A DNA stretch of 64,000 nt from Luteimicrobium sp042670205 (GCF_042670205.1 NZ_JBHUWD010000010.1:32171-96170); one strand, 5' to 3'. Counted from the first letter of the stretch, positions 7,932 through 16,923 are shown. The notes: generated from the letters alone by a model not told the origin. Numbers and translations are program-made.

Positions 7932-10900
7932 ATGTCCGCGCTCATCGACTACAAGCTGGACCGCGCGGCGGTCCACAACCCCGACGGCTCGCGGGCCGTC
8001 ACCTTCACCGGCGTCACGGTCGTCGCCGGGCCCGGGCACACCGCCCTGGGCAACTTCCCCAAGGCGCTCGACCTCGGCACGGCCGGGAAGGCGCACGTCG
8101 ACCTCGCCGGCCTCCACCCCGACGCCGCCCGGTTCACCGTCCAGGTCGCGCTGCGGGTCGACGCGCTCCCCACGAGCGTGCAGACCGTCCTCGCGTCGAC
8201 CCTCCTGCCCTTCTCGCTCACGGTCGAGCGGTCGGTCGGCACACCGGCGGGCGTGGCGATCGTCGGGCACGTGACCCCGGCAGCCGGAGCGAAGCACGGC
8301 GCGAGCACCACCTTCGCGACGGCGATCGCGCCCGGCACCTGGCACGTCGTCGCCCTCGTCTACGACACCGACACGATCGGCGTCTTCGTCGACGGCGCGC
8401 TGCAGGCCGTGCACGCGTTCCCGCGCGGGACCGTCACGGTGGCGTCGGCGGGGTCGTTGTTCCTCGGCACGGACGCGCAGGGCGGGTCCCACTTCGACGG
8501 TGCGCTCGCGGCCGTCCGCTGGTCCGACGACGTCCCCTCGGCCCTCGAGGCGCTGCTCGACGCGCACCGCACCGCGCCCGAGTGGTACCTGAGCTACAAG
8601 GAGGAGTCGCTCGTCCTAGCGGGGCTCGACCTCGGCGACCCGCGCTCGCCGGTCACCTGGTCCCCCGGCATCGGCGCGTCCACGCAGGCCTACCAGAACG
8701 GCCTCCTCATGTACGCGGAGGACGCGGGCGTCGCGTTCGAGATGCACGGCGCGATCTGGCAGCTCTACACCTCGCTCGCCGACCCGACGCCCCTCGGCGC
8801 GCTCGTCAGCGACGAGACGGACAGCCGCGCGTCGGGCGGGCGCAAGTCGCTGTTCACGGGCGGCGGCATCTACTGGTCGGCGGGGACGGGCGCGTTCCCC
8901 GTCGTCGGGCACCTCTACCTGTCCTACGAGCGGCTGAACGAGGCCGCCGGGCTGGGGTTCCCGACCGCCTTCGCGGGCGCGGTCCCCGGCGGCCTCGAGC
9001 AGGTCTTCCAGAACGCGCGGCTCTACCTCAAGTCGGGGGCGACCGTCGCGCACGAGCTGCACGGCGGGATCCTCGCCCACTTCCTGGCGACGGGCGCCAC
9101 AGGCGCCTGGGGCTTCCCGCTCACCGACGAGAGCGACGTCGTGCGCGACGGCGCCGCGATCGGGCGGTACAACGAGCTCGAGAACTGCACGATCTACTGG
9201 TCGGGGGCGAGCGGCGCGTTCGAGGTGCACGGCGACATCCGGGCCAAGTACCGCTCGCTCGGCGGTCCGGGCGGGCAGCTCGGCTTCCCGACGTCGGACG
9301 AGGGCGACATCCCCGGCGCACCTGCGCCCGCACGGTTCAACACGTTCCAGAACGGCAGCCTGCTGTGGTTCGGGTCGTTCGACGGGATGATCGTCGCGAC
9401 GTCGTTCTCGCTGTTCCTCAGCACCGTGAACACCGTCGAGTCCGAGGGCCTGTTCATGGGCGAGAACGACGTCTACCTGCGGGCCACGGTGACCGACGGC
9501 GGGGCGACCGTCGTCAACCAGCGCTGGCCCGCGTCGGGCGACGCCGGCGGGCACAACGTCGTCCAGCCCAACCTCCGGCTGCCCGCCCAGGGCGGCATCG
9601 TCACCAACCGCGCCGACCAGGTCCTCACCGTCACGGTCGACGTCTGGGACTCCGACGACGGCGCGCCGTTCGGCGGCGGCGACGATCACCTCGGCACGTG
9701 GACCACGCAGCTCACGATGGCGAACGGCTGGGGCCTGCGCGACTCCGGCGGGGTGCTCCACTCGGGGCGCTTCTCGAACATCAACGACATCGTCCTGTCC
9801 GTGCAGCCGACCCCGCCGCCCGGGGGCTTCTCAGCGAACGACCACTGGTGGGCCGTCACCAACACGGGCACGCAGGACATCGCGTACACCGACTACGCGA
9901 CCGCGTTCAGCGACGTCGACTCCTCGCCCGAGTGGTGGGACCTCGACGACGACCTCGACCGCCTGTTCTACGCGCTCGTCGTCGACGGGCTCGCGCGCGG
10001 CGGCAACTGCTTCGGCATGAGCCTCGAGTCGATCTACGTCGACAAGGGCCAGAGTGCGTTCAGCCTCCCGCTGTCGCGCTTCCGTGACTGGAACCAGCTC
10101 CGCCAGACGTTCAACGTCAAGCACCAGTACCAGGTGGGGTCGGCGCCGATCTGGTGGTTCGTCGACCAGTTCCTGTCGGGCCACACCCACGACCCGAAGA
10201 CCGTGTTCCTGGAGACGCAGGCCGCTGCCGCCCGCGGCGACGACCCCGTCCTCTGCATCGCCCAGAACACCGATTTCAGCGGGGCGCCGCACTGCATCCG
10301 ACCCATCGGCTGGGACACCTCGACGAGCCCGTGGACGATCACCGTCCACGACCCGAACTTCCCCAGCACGAGCCGCACGCTCCAGGTCGACCCGAACGCC
10401 AACACGTTCCACTACGCGGGCGCGGGCGCCACGTACGACGGGACGTCGTCGAGCGGGGGACGGATGCACTACATGCCGTTCCACCTGCTCAGCTCGCGCG
10501 AGCACACACCCGTGTGGGACGCGATCCTGCTGATCCTCGCGGGCACCGTCCTGATCCTCGGCTCCGACACCGAGACCGTCTCCATCACCGACCTCCAGGG
10601 CAACGACCTCGACGGGTTCGGGGCGCGGGGGCGGCAGCTCGAGGCGTCCGGGGCGTCGCTCGAGGGGATGTTCGTGGGCGTCAACGGCTACAACGCGGGA
10701 CGCACCACGGGCGCCGGCAGGACCGCGCAGCTCCGGCCCGGCGACGGACCCATCATCAGGGACCCCGGCGACGACGGACCCGTCCGCGTCCCGCCCGTCC
10801 GCGTCCCGCCGATCCACCCCGGACCGATCGTCACCGGACCTGCCGTGACCCCGCTGGGGCGGCCCGTCGCCGGGGAGGTCATGCTGCGCCGTCGGACGAC

Positions 10901-11672
10901 GGTCCGGGACGTGACCCTCGGGCTCCGGCCGCCGGTCCGCGGCGTCCTCGGCTCGGTCACGCTCAAGCAGGTCGCGGCCGGCGGTGTGACCCGGTCCCGG
11001 GTCGCGGGCGCCCTCGCCCAGGACCCGGCGGTCAGCGGGTCGCTCGGCGACGCCACGGTCCACGAGGTCGCGGGCGACCCGAAGCTGGTGGCCCGGCTCA
11101 CCCCCGCCGCGCAGGCGGCCATCGGCGCGCTCCAGGTCGCGGCCACCGCGTCCGACTACGTGCACCAGGTCAAGGCGGTCCGCGGCGGCAACCTCGACTA
11201 CGCCGTCCGCGACGGCCTGTCGAAGCTGCACCTCACGGCGCCCGTCGCGTCGGGCGAGACGGCGTCGCTGGCGCTCAGCGGGCTGGGCACGGCCCGCACC
11301 GTCCTGGGCGTGACCGCCCAGCACGACAAGGCGGCGAGCGTCCGCATCGACCAGAAGCTCGGCGTCACGGGCGACTCGCTGAGGCTCACGCTCGACGGCG
11401 TCCCCCTGACCGGCGGCCAGCTCGCGCAGATCAACGCGAAGCCGGGCATCGGCGGCGTCGAGGTCGTGTCCGGCGGGGCGCACGTCGACGTGGCGGTCTC
11501 CGTGGACGCCGTCGTCGACGGTCGGACCACGAGCCACCGGTTCAGCGTGCCCCTGCAGGACGGCGTCCGGATCGACCCGGCGTCCGTGCTCTCCGCGGGT
11601 GGTCTGGGCGTCAGCGCGATCGGCCAGATGTTCGGGCCGTCGCTGTCGAAGTCGGTCCTGCCGTCGCAGTGA
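7932..11672 (+). CDS. Large LGFP-repeat protein with lectin-like N-terminus and cysteine-peptidase-like core
   Basis: The ATG follows GGAGG by 7 nt. The product is 1246 residues with no signal peptide or membrane helix. Residues 1-210 look like a concanavalin/LamG jelly roll (GTWHVVALVYDTDTIGVFVDG). Residues 230-490 carry LGFP-type repeats (LGFPTAF, WGFPLTDESD, LGFPTSDEGD), a fold known from corynebacterial cell-wall proteins and secreted enzymes. The core at about 640-850 has GGNCFGMS (Cys693), APHCIRPIGWD (His787) and HDPNFPS (Asp807). That order and spacing suggest a papain-like triad. Residues 850-1246 are a Gly/Pro-rich linker and a helical/beta tail. Secretion, if any, would be non-classical. 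Function is inferred only; a wall-associated peptidase or transglutaminase-like enzyme is the best guess. Confidence 0.75.
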   Translation: MSALIDYKLDRAAVHNPDGSRAVTFTGVTVVAGPGHTALGNFPKALDLGTAGKAHVDLAGLHPDAARFTVQVALRVDALPTSVQTVLASTLLPFSLTVERSVGTPAGVAIVGHVTPAAGAKHGASTTFATAIAPGTWHVVALVYDTDTIGVFVDGALQAVHAFPRGTVTVASAGSLFLGTDAQGGSHFDGALAAVRWSDDVPSALEALLDAHRTAPEWYLSYKEESLVLAGLDLGDPRSPVTWSPGIGASTQAYQNGLLMYAEDAGVAFEMHGAIWQLYTSLADPTPLGALVSDETDSRASGGRKSLFTGGGIYWSAGTGAFPVVGHLYLSYERLNEAAGLGFPTAFAGAVPGGLEQVFQNARLYLKSGATVAHELHGGILAHFLATGATGAWGFPLTDESDVVRDGAAIGRYNELENCTIYWSGASGAFEVHGDIRAKYRSLGGPGGQLGFPTSDEGDIPGAPAPARFNTFQNGSLLWFGSFDGMIVATSFSLFLSTVNTVESEGLFMGENDVYLRATVTDGGATVVNQRWPASGDAGGHNVVQPNLRLPAQGGIVTNRADQVLTVTVDVWDSDDGAPFGGGDDHLGTWTTQLTMANGWGLRDSGGVLHSGRFSNINDIVLSVQPTPPPGGFSANDHWWAVTNTGTQDIAYTDYATAFSDVDSSPEWWDLDDDLDRLFYALVVDGLARGGNCFGMSLESIYVDKGQSAFSLPLSRFRDWNQLRQTFNVKHQYQVGSAPIWWFVDQFLSGHTHDPKTVFLETQAAAARGDDPVLCIAQNTDFSGAPHCIRPIGWDTSTSPWTITVHDPNFPSTSRTLQVDPNANTFHYAGAGATYDGTSSSGGRMHYMPFHLLSSREHTPVWDAILLILAGTVLILGSDTETVSITDLQGNDLDGFGARGRQLEASGASLEGMFVGVNGYNAGRTTGAGRTAQLRPGDGPIIRDPGDDGPVRVPPVRVPPIHPGPIVTGPAVTPLGRPVAGEVMLRRRTTVRDVTLGLRPPVRGVLGSVTLKQVAAGGVTRSRVAGALAQDPAVSGSLGDATVHEVAGDPKLVARLTPAAQAAIGALQVAATASDYVHQVKAVRGGNLDYAVRDGLSKLHLTAPVASGETASLALSGLGTARTVLGVTAQHDKAASVRIDQKLGVTGDSLRLTLDGVPLTGGQLAQINAKPGIGGVEVVSGGAHVDVAVSVDAVVDGRTTSHRFSVPLQDGVRIDPASVLSAGGLGVSAIGQMFGPSLSKSVLPSQ

Positions 11673-11683
11673 GCCCTCCACGA

Positions 11684-11722
11684 CCCCGGTCGGGCTCCGG
11701 GGCCAGAGGTCGCACGACCTCT
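11684..11722. terminator. Two small hairpins between convergent genes
   Basis: A CCCCGG/CCGGGG stem (11684-11702) and an AGAGGTCG/CGACCTCT stem (11705-11722) fill the 49-bp gap between the LGFP gene and the convergent kinase-like gene. They are likely bidirectional terminators. Confidence 0.5.
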
Positions 11723-12381
11723 CAGCGTCGCCCGGTGGTGCGGTCCAGCACCGCCGGGCGACGCGCGTCGTCCACGTGCACGACGACGTCGGCCTCGTCC
11801 GACGGCTGCACCTCGCGCTCGTAGCGGTCGTAGGCAGGCAGGGTCCACCGCTCGTCGTCGGGGGTGCGCCGGCGCAGCGTCGCAGCCCTCGCCGCCAGGT
11901 GGACCGCGAGGTCGGCGGGCAGCCCCTGCCCCAGGAGGAGGGCACCGTCGAGCAGGAGGACGGACCCGGGCGGCGCCTGCCGGGCCGGCTCCCGGGTGGG
12001 CCGGTCGGTCGCGGGGTCGCGCAGGCTCGGCGTGAACCGTCCGGACCCGCCGGGAGCGAACGGTCGCAGCACCTCGCGCTCGAGCGCGGCGGCGTCGAGC
12101 CACGACTCGTACAAGGCGTCGGGGTCCTCGTGGCCGCGCTCGAGCCGCAGCGACGCGGCGCGCAGGAACGTCGTCGCGCTGACCCGGAACGCCTCGTGGC
12201 CCGCCGCCCGCAACGGCTCGACGAGGGCGTCCGCCCAGCCGGACGGATCCGTCGAGGGGTGCCCGTCGACCAGCACCCGCACCCGCCGTCCGGTCCCCGC
12301 GCCGCCCGGCCCGGTCAGCCCCACGACCCGCGCGACGACCAGCTCGACGACCCCGTCCCGACTCGTCGGCTGCACTCCCAC
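11722..12381 (-). CDS. Uridine-kinase-like protein lacking the P-loop
   Basis: The 219-residue layout matches the short actinobacterial uridine-kinase-like family: an N-terminal strand VRVLVDG, the segment RVSATTFLRAASLRLERGHE, a central SVLLLDGALLL strand, and a RYEREVQPSDEADVVVHVDD end. Where the family has GxxGxGKT, this protein reads HPSTDPSGWADAL, with no Lys-Thr/Ser. ATP binding by a Walker A loop is therefore not supported. It may be a degenerate paralogue with a regulatory or binding role. I chose the GTG at 12381 because a CATGCT box ends 6 nt upstream; a second GTG 6 nt downstream is also possible. Confidence 0.7.
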   Translation of the reverse strand: MGVQPTSRDGVVELVVARVVGLTGPGGAGTGRRVRVLVDGHPSTDPSGWADALVEPLRAAGHEAFRVSATTFLRAASLRLERGHEDPDALYESWLDAAALEREVLRPFAPGGSGRFTPSLRDPATDRPTREPARQAPPGSVLLLDGALLLGQGLPADLAVHLAARAATLRRRTPDDERWTLPAYDRYEREVQPSDEADVVVHVDDARRPAVLDRTTGRR

Positions 12382-12457
12382 TCCCCCAGCATGCCGGGTC
12401 GGGCACGTCGTGGCGCAGCCGGCTCCCGCCACTCCCCCGCCCCCGCCCCCGCGTCCC

Positions 12458-12530
12458 CCTCGCGCTGAGTGCGTACTTTTTGTGCGACACGCCGGGTGTG
12501 TCGCACAAAAGGTACGCACTCAGCGCGAGG
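12458..12530. repeat. 33-bp near-perfect inverted repeat
   Basis: Two 33-nt arms (12458-12490 and 12498-12530) are complementary with one mismatch around a 7-nt loop (GCCGGGT). The arm contains CTGAGTGCGTAC and TTTTGTGCGACAC. It lies between two divergent genes, so it is not placed as a simple terminator. The word GAGTGCG recurs in the palindrome at 45525. Confidence 0.9.
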
Positions 12531-12571
12531 AGGGAGGGTGCGGGTAGGTGCGACCGCGGCGTCCGAGGCCG

Positions 12572-12577
12572 TAGCGT
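12572..12577 (+). promoter_or_regulatory. -10 box, likely leaderless start of the GMC gene
   Basis: TAGCGT ends 8 nt before the ATG at 12586, and no Shine-Dalgarno sequence precedes that ATG. Confidence 0.4.
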
Positions 12578-12585
12578 CCGGCGAC

Positions 12586-14400
12586 ATGAGCTTCGACTAC
12601 GACGTGGTGGTCGTCGGATCCGGGTTCGGCGGCAGCGTGGCCGCCCTCCGGCTGACGGAGAAGGGCTACCGGGTCCTCGTCCTGGAGGCGGGGCGCCGGT
12701 TCGCGGACGACGAGTTCGCGCGCACGTCCTGGCACCTGCGCGACTTCCTGTGGGCGCCGACGCTGGGGTGCTTCGGGGTCCAGCGGATCGCGCGGCTGCG
12801 GAACGTGCTGGTCCTCGCGGGTGCGGGCGTGGGCGGCGGCTCGCTCGTGTACGCGAACACGCTGTACCGGCCGATGGACGCGTTCTACGAGGACCCCGCG
12901 TGGGGCCACCTGACCGACTGGAAGGCAGAGCTCGCGCCCTACTACGACCAGGCGTCGCGCATGCTCGGCGTCACCGACCTCCCGCACGAGTCCCCCGCGG
13001 ACGGCGTGATGCGCCGGGTCGCGGACGAGATGGGCGTCGGTTCCTCCTTCCGGACGGCCCCGGTGGGCGTGTTCTTCAACCCCGGGCCCGACGGCGCACC
13101 CCGCCCGGGCGAGGCGGCCGCGGACCCGTTCTTCGGCGGGGTCGGGCCGGAGCGCCGGGGCTGCCTGGAGTGCGGCGAGTGCATGACGGGCTGCCGGCAC
13201 GGCGCCAAGAACACGCTGGTGAAGAACTACCTGCACCTCGCGGAGCGGGCCGGCGCCGAGGTCCGGGCGCTGACCACCGTGACGGATCTCGTCCCGTTGC
13301 CGGGCGGCGGCTACGAGGTCCGGACGCGACGCACCGGTGGCGTGCGCCCCCCGCGCGAGGCGACCCCCGCGGACGGCGACCGGACCGCCCAGGGTGAGGG
13401 ACGTCGTCGGGGGCGGGTCACCGCCGCGCAGGTGGTGCTGGCCGCGGGCGCCCTGGGGACGCAGAAGCTGCTGCACGCGCAACGCGACCGCGGGAACCTC
13501 CCGCACCTCTCGCCACGTCTGGGTGCGCTCACCCGGACGAACTCGGAGGCGCTGCTCGGGGCGATAGCCGGGGACGACGGCGTCGACTACTCGCGGGGCG
13601 TCGCGATCACGTCGTCGTTCTACCCGGACGCGCACACCCACGTGGAGCCCGTCCGGTACGGGCGCGGGTCGAACGCGATGGGGCTGCTGCAGACGGTCCT
13701 CACGGACGGGCGGTCGGCGACCGGGCGCGCGCGGTGGCGCACCTGGCTCGCGGAGCTGTGGCGGCAGCGGCGCGACCTGCGGAAGCTCTACGACCTGCGG
13801 GGCTGGTCGCAGCGGACGGTGATCGCGCTCGTCATGCAGTCCGACGACAACTCGATCACCACGTACACGCGGCGCGGTCTGCTCGGGCGCCGCATGACGT
13901 CGCGGCAGGGGCACGGCGCCCCCAACCCGAGCTGGATCCCGGCCGCGAACGAGGCCGTGCGGCGCATGGCGAAGGTCATGCGCGGGACACCCGGCGGCAC
14001 GATCGGCGAGCCGTTCGACGTGCCCATGACCGCGCACTTCATGGGCGGGTGCGCGATCGGGGCGTCGGCCGCCGAGGGCGTCGTCGACCCGTACCTGCGG
14101 GTGTTCGGGCACGAGGGGCTGCACGTCGTGGACGGGTCGGCGATCTCGGCGAACCTCGGCGTCAACCCGTCGCTCACCATCACCGCGCAGGCGGAGCGGG
14201 CGTTCGCGCTCTGGCCCAACCGCGGCGACGACGACGCCCGGCCCGCCCTCGGCGAGCCGTACGTGCCGCTGGCGCCGGTCGGGCCTCGGTCGCCGGTCGT
14301 GCCGGCGTCGGCGCCCGGCGCGCTCCGCCTGCCGACGCTCCCGGTCGTCGAGGTCCGCCACGGCCCCGCCGCCCACGTCCACCCCCCGACCCCGAAGTAG
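12586..14400 (+). CDS. GMC-type FAD oxidoreductase (cholesterol-oxidase-like)
   Basis: This 604-residue flavoenzyme has an N-terminal FAD-binding motif VVVVGSGFGGS (residues 7-17), LVLEAGRRF, and GAGVGGGSLVYANTLYRP. Its C-terminal part ends GLHVVDGSAISANLGVNPSLTITAQAERA. Residues around 195-210 carry CLECGECMTGC, a tight Cys cluster seen in this cholesterol-oxidase-like subgroup. The substrate is probably a hydrophobic alcohol or sterol-like compound, which is inference. No signal peptide is visible. The ATG was chosen over an in-frame upstream ATG at 12469 because that one lies inside the 33-bp palindrome. The last codons (AAG TAG) come from the 29-bp repeat. Confidence 0.88.
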   Translation: MSFDYDVVVVGSGFGGSVAALRLTEKGYRVLVLEAGRRFADDEFARTSWHLRDFLWAPTLGCFGVQRIARLRNVLVLAGAGVGGGSLVYANTLYRPMDAFYEDPAWGHLTDWKAELAPYYDQASRMLGVTDLPHESPADGVMRRVADEMGVGSSFRTAPVGVFFNPGPDGAPRPGEAAADPFFGGVGPERRGCLECGECMTGCRHGAKNTLVKNYLHLAERAGAEVRALTTVTDLVPLPGGGYEVRTRRTGGVRPPREATPADGDRTAQGEGRRRGRVTAAQVVLAAGALGTQKLLHAQRDRGNLPHLSPRLGALTRTNSEALLGAIAGDDGVDYSRGVAITSSFYPDAHTHVEPVRYGRGSNAMGLLQTVLTDGRSATGRARWRTWLAELWRQRRDLRKLYDLRGWSQRTVIALVMQSDDNSITTYTRRGLLGRRMTSRQGHGAPNPSWIPAANEAVRRMAKVMRGTPGGTIGEPFDVPMTAHFMGGCAIGASAAEGVVDPYLRVFGHEGLHVVDGSAISANLGVNPSLTITAQAERAFALWPNRGDDDARPALGEPYVPLAPVGPRSPVVPASAPGALRLPTLPVVEVRHGPAAHVHPPTPK

Positions 14401-14464
14401 TACGGCATCCGGGGTACCTCGCGAAGTAGTACGGCATCCGGGGTACCTCGCGAAGTAGTACGGC
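14393..14464. repeat. Tandem 29-bp repeat overlapping a gene end
   Basis: The unit beginning CGAAGTAGTACGGC and ending ACCTCG starts at 14393, 14422 and 14451 (the last partial), with a period of exactly 29 bp. The first copy supplies the TAG stop of the GMC gene. The gap lies between convergent genes. The same unit with a different centre occurs at 43262. Confidence 0.95.
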
Positions 14465-14468
14465 GAGG

Positions 14469-16046
14469 TCACACGCCGGAGGCCGCGCCGATGACCGCGC
14501 GAGGGTCGGCGGCGCCCGCGCGCACGCCCTCGTCGGTCACGTCGACGAGGTGCGCGTGCCCGAACCCGACGCCCGGCGCGGCCTCGACGACGTCGTGCCC
14601 GCGCTCACGCAGGCCCGCGGACCAGGGGCTGCCGTGCTCGACCTCGACCCGGACGGCGTTCTCCCACGTGTCGAAGCCGGTGTCCCCGCTGTCGAGGCGC
14701 CACCGCGGCGCGCCGATGGCCTCGCCCGCGCTCACGCCGCCGACGAGCAGCCGGGCGAGGATCTGGAGCAGCAGCTGCGGCTGCGAGTCGCCGCCCATCG
14801 ACCCGACGACGGCGCGCAGCGACCCGTCCGGCCGCGTCACCAGCGCCGGGGTGAGGGTGTGCGGCGGGCGACGCCCGGGCCCGTACTCGGCCGGGTGTCC
14901 CGGGCGCAGGTTGAAGCCGACGCCGCGGTTCTGCAGGTTGATCCCTGTGCTCGGCTCGAACAGCAGGCTCCCGAAGCCCGCCGCGTTCGACTGGATGAGC
15001 GACACCGCCAGCCCGTCGCCGTCGACGGCGCACAGGTAGGTGGTGTCCCCGTCGCGCTGCGGCGGGTCGAACCGGGCCGACCGGCGGTCCGGGTCGATGC
15101 CGGCGCGGCGCTCGGCGGCCGACTCGAGGGGCGGCGTCGCGTCCTCGTGCAGGACGTCGAGCCGGTCGTGCCCGGCCGCGCGAGCCGCCTCGACGAGGAC
15201 GTGCGCCCACAGGGGGTCGTCGACGTCGGCGGGCAGGTCGAGGCCGTCGGCGATCTCCGCCGCGAGCGGCAGCAGGTAGCCCTGCGACACCGGCGGGGTG
15301 CTCCACAGCGTGTGCCCCCACGCACGGGCCGCGACCGGCGTGACCCAGTTCGCCTGGTGCCGGGCGAGGTCCGCGGCGTCGTACTCGGCGCGCACCCCGT
15401 CGCGCGCGGCAGCCGCGCCCAGCGCCAGCAGGCCCGCGCCGAACTCGCCCCCGTAGAACGCGGCGCGGCCGTCCGCGGCGATCGCCTTGAGCGTCCGCGC
15501 CACGCCCGGCCGGCGCACGACGGCGCCCGCGTGCGTCGCGGCCAGCAGGTCGCCCGCGCCGTCGACGCCCTCGAGCCGGGCGGCCGGCCGCACCATGATC
15601 GGCGACGCCGGGAAGCCGTCCTCCGCGAGCCGGACCGCCGGCGCGACGAGGTCCGCGAGCTCGCGCGTCGCGTACCGGGCGTGCAGGGCGAGGACGCCGT
15701 CGACGCAGCCCGGGATCGGCACGGACCGGATGTCCCCGTGGAACGGCATCGTGGTCCGGCCCTCGGCGCGCAGCCGCTCCGGGTCGGCGCCCGACCCCGC
15801 ACGGCCCGACGCGTCGAGCGCCGCCGGTGCGCCCGCGCCGTCGTGCACGAGGGCGAACAGGTCACCGCCGAGCCCGCACAGGTGCGGGGCGGTGACCGCG
15901 AGCACGGCGTGGGCGGCGATCGCGGCGTCGACGGCGTTGCCGCCGTCCGCGAGGACCTCGACGCCGGCGGCGGTGGCGAGGTGGTCGACCGTGCACACCA
16001 TCCCGCGCGGGGCGTACCGGGTGGCGTCGGAGAAAGCGCTGGTCAC
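14469..16046 (-). CDS. Gamma-glutamyltransferase family protein
   Basis: This 525-residue N-terminal-nucleophile hydrolase would cleave or transfer gamma-glutamyl groups such as those of glutathione, mycothiol-type conjugates or poly-glutamate. It has the N-terminal GGNAVDAAIAAHAVLAVTAPHLCGLGGDLFAL block. The autoprocessing and catalytic segment is DGDTTYLCAVDGDG (the first Thr of TT is the expected nucleophile), followed by GSLLFEPSTGINLQNRG and VGSMGGDSQPQ. No signal peptide is seen, so it is probably cytoplasmic, unlike secreted homologues. The GTG start is supported by a TACTGT box 6 nt upstream. It is convergent with the GMC gene. Confidence 0.92.
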   Translation of the reverse strand: MTSAFSDATRYAPRGMVCTVDHLATAAGVEVLADGGNAVDAAIAAHAVLAVTAPHLCGLGGDLFALVHDGAGAPAALDASGRAGSGADPERLRAEGRTTMPFHGDIRSVPIPGCVDGVLALHARYATRELADLVAPAVRLAEDGFPASPIMVRPAARLEGVDGAGDLLAATHAGAVVRRPGVARTLKAIAADGRAAFYGGEFGAGLLALGAAAARDGVRAEYDAADLARHQANWVTPVAARAWGHTLWSTPPVSQGYLLPLAAEIADGLDLPADVDDPLWAHVLVEAARAAGHDRLDVLHEDATPPLESAAERRAGIDPDRRSARFDPPQRDGDTTYLCAVDGDGLAVSLIQSNAAGFGSLLFEPSTGINLQNRGVGFNLRPGHPAEYGPGRRPPHTLTPALVTRPDGSLRAVVGSMGGDSQPQLLLQILARLLVGGVSAGEAIGAPRWRLDSGDTGFDTWENAVRVEVEHGSPWSAGLRERGHDVVEAAPGVGFGHAHLVDVTDEGVRAGAADPRAVIGAASGV

Positions 16047-16052
16047 GGGACG

Positions 16053-16058
16053 ACAGTA
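16053..16058 (-). promoter_or_regulatory. -10 box, likely leaderless start of gamma-glutamyltransferase
   Basis: On the minus strand TACTGT ends 6 nt before the GTG at 16046. It is divergent from the SDR promoter box 50 bp away. Confidence 0.45.
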
Positions 16059-16107
16059 GCCCCGCAGCCGCCCGCGGCGGCGACCGAGACGGGCCGCCGT
16101 CCACGGA

Positions 16108-16113
16108 TAGCCT
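16108..16113 (+). promoter_or_regulatory. -10 box, likely leaderless start of the SDR gene
   Basis: TAGCCT ends 6 nt before the ATG at 16120, and there is no Shine-Dalgarno sequence. Confidence 0.5.
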
Positions 16114-16119
16114 GGCCCG

Positions 16120-16875
16120 ATGCACCTGCAGGAGATCTTCGGGCTCGACGGCCGCACCGCACTCGTGACGGGAGGAAGCTCGGGGATCGGGCGGGCGATC
16201 GCGAGCGCGCTCGCCGCGGCCGGGGCGCACGTGCTCGTCGCGGCCCGCACGCGCGCGACGATCGACGCGACCGTCGCCGCGATCCGGGCGGACGGCGGGT
16301 CGGCGGACGGCGTCGTCGCCGACCTCGCGACGCGGTCCGGTGCCCATGCCCTCGCCGACGCCGTCGGAGACGTGGACGTGCTGGTCAGCTCAGCCGGCAT
16401 CAACCTCCGCCCACTCATGGCCGAACTGGACGACGCCACCTGGGACGCGACGATGGCCGTCAACCTCGACGCGCCGTTCGTCCTCGGGCAGCGGCTCGCA
16501 CCCGGGATGGCGCGCCGGGGCTACGGGAGGCTGATCCACATCAGCTCGCAGCAGGCGCACCGGGCGTTCGCGTCGAGCGGGGCCTACGGCGCCTCGAAGG
16601 CGGGCCTCGAGGGGCTGACACGGTCGCAGGCCGAGGCGTGGTCCAGCCGCGGCGTGACGGCCAACGTGCTGGTCCCCGGGTTCGTGCCGACGCCGCTCAA
16701 CGAGCGGCTCAGCTCCGACCCCGCGACCGTCGAGGCGCTCGCCGCCCGCACGCTCGTCGGCAGGAACGGGCGGCCCGAGGACTTCGCCGGCCCCGCCGTG
16801 TTCCTGGCGAGCCCCGCGTCCGCGTACGTCACGGGCCAGTCGATCGCCGTCGACGGCGGGTTCTCGGTGCACTGA
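16120..16875 (+). CDS. Short-chain dehydrogenase/reductase (SDR)
   Basis: This 251-residue classical SDR has the cofactor motif TGGSSGIGR (residues 18-26), the NAG-equivalent SSAGIN, the catalytic Ser in ISSQQAH, YGASK (Tyr and Lys of the tetrad), and the C-terminal GQSIAVDGGFSVH. It resembles gluconate 5-dehydrogenase and 3-oxoacyl reductases, but the substrate is not decidable. It is divergent from the gamma-glutamyltransferase gene and convergent with the HxlR regulator 48 bp downstream. I see no operon partner on its strand. Confidence 0.93.
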   Translation: MHLQEIFGLDGRTALVTGGSSGIGRAIASALAAAGAHVLVAARTRATIDATVAAIRADGGSADGVVADLATRSGAHALADAVGDVDVLVSSAGINLRPLMAELDDATWDATMAVNLDAPFVLGQRLAPGMARRGYGRLIHISSQQAHRAFASSGAYGASKAGLEGLTRSQAEAWSSRGVTANVLVPGFVPTPLNERLSSDPATVEALAARTLVGRNGRPEDFAGPAVFLASPASAYVTGQSIAVDGGFSVH

Positions 16876-16923
16876 GCGCGGGAGGCGCGGACGCGCCGCG
16901 CGCGGGGCGCACGAGACGAGGAC

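Noticed and set aside
12469..12586. Upstream in-frame ATG for the GMC oxidoreductase
   Set aside because: The 39 extra codons come from the 33-bp inverted repeat. The FAD motif sits at the usual distance from the ATG at 12586.
14393..14464. Short CRISPR-like array
   Set aside because: The units are contiguous 29-mers with no unique spacers, only two to three copies, and no cas genes nearby.
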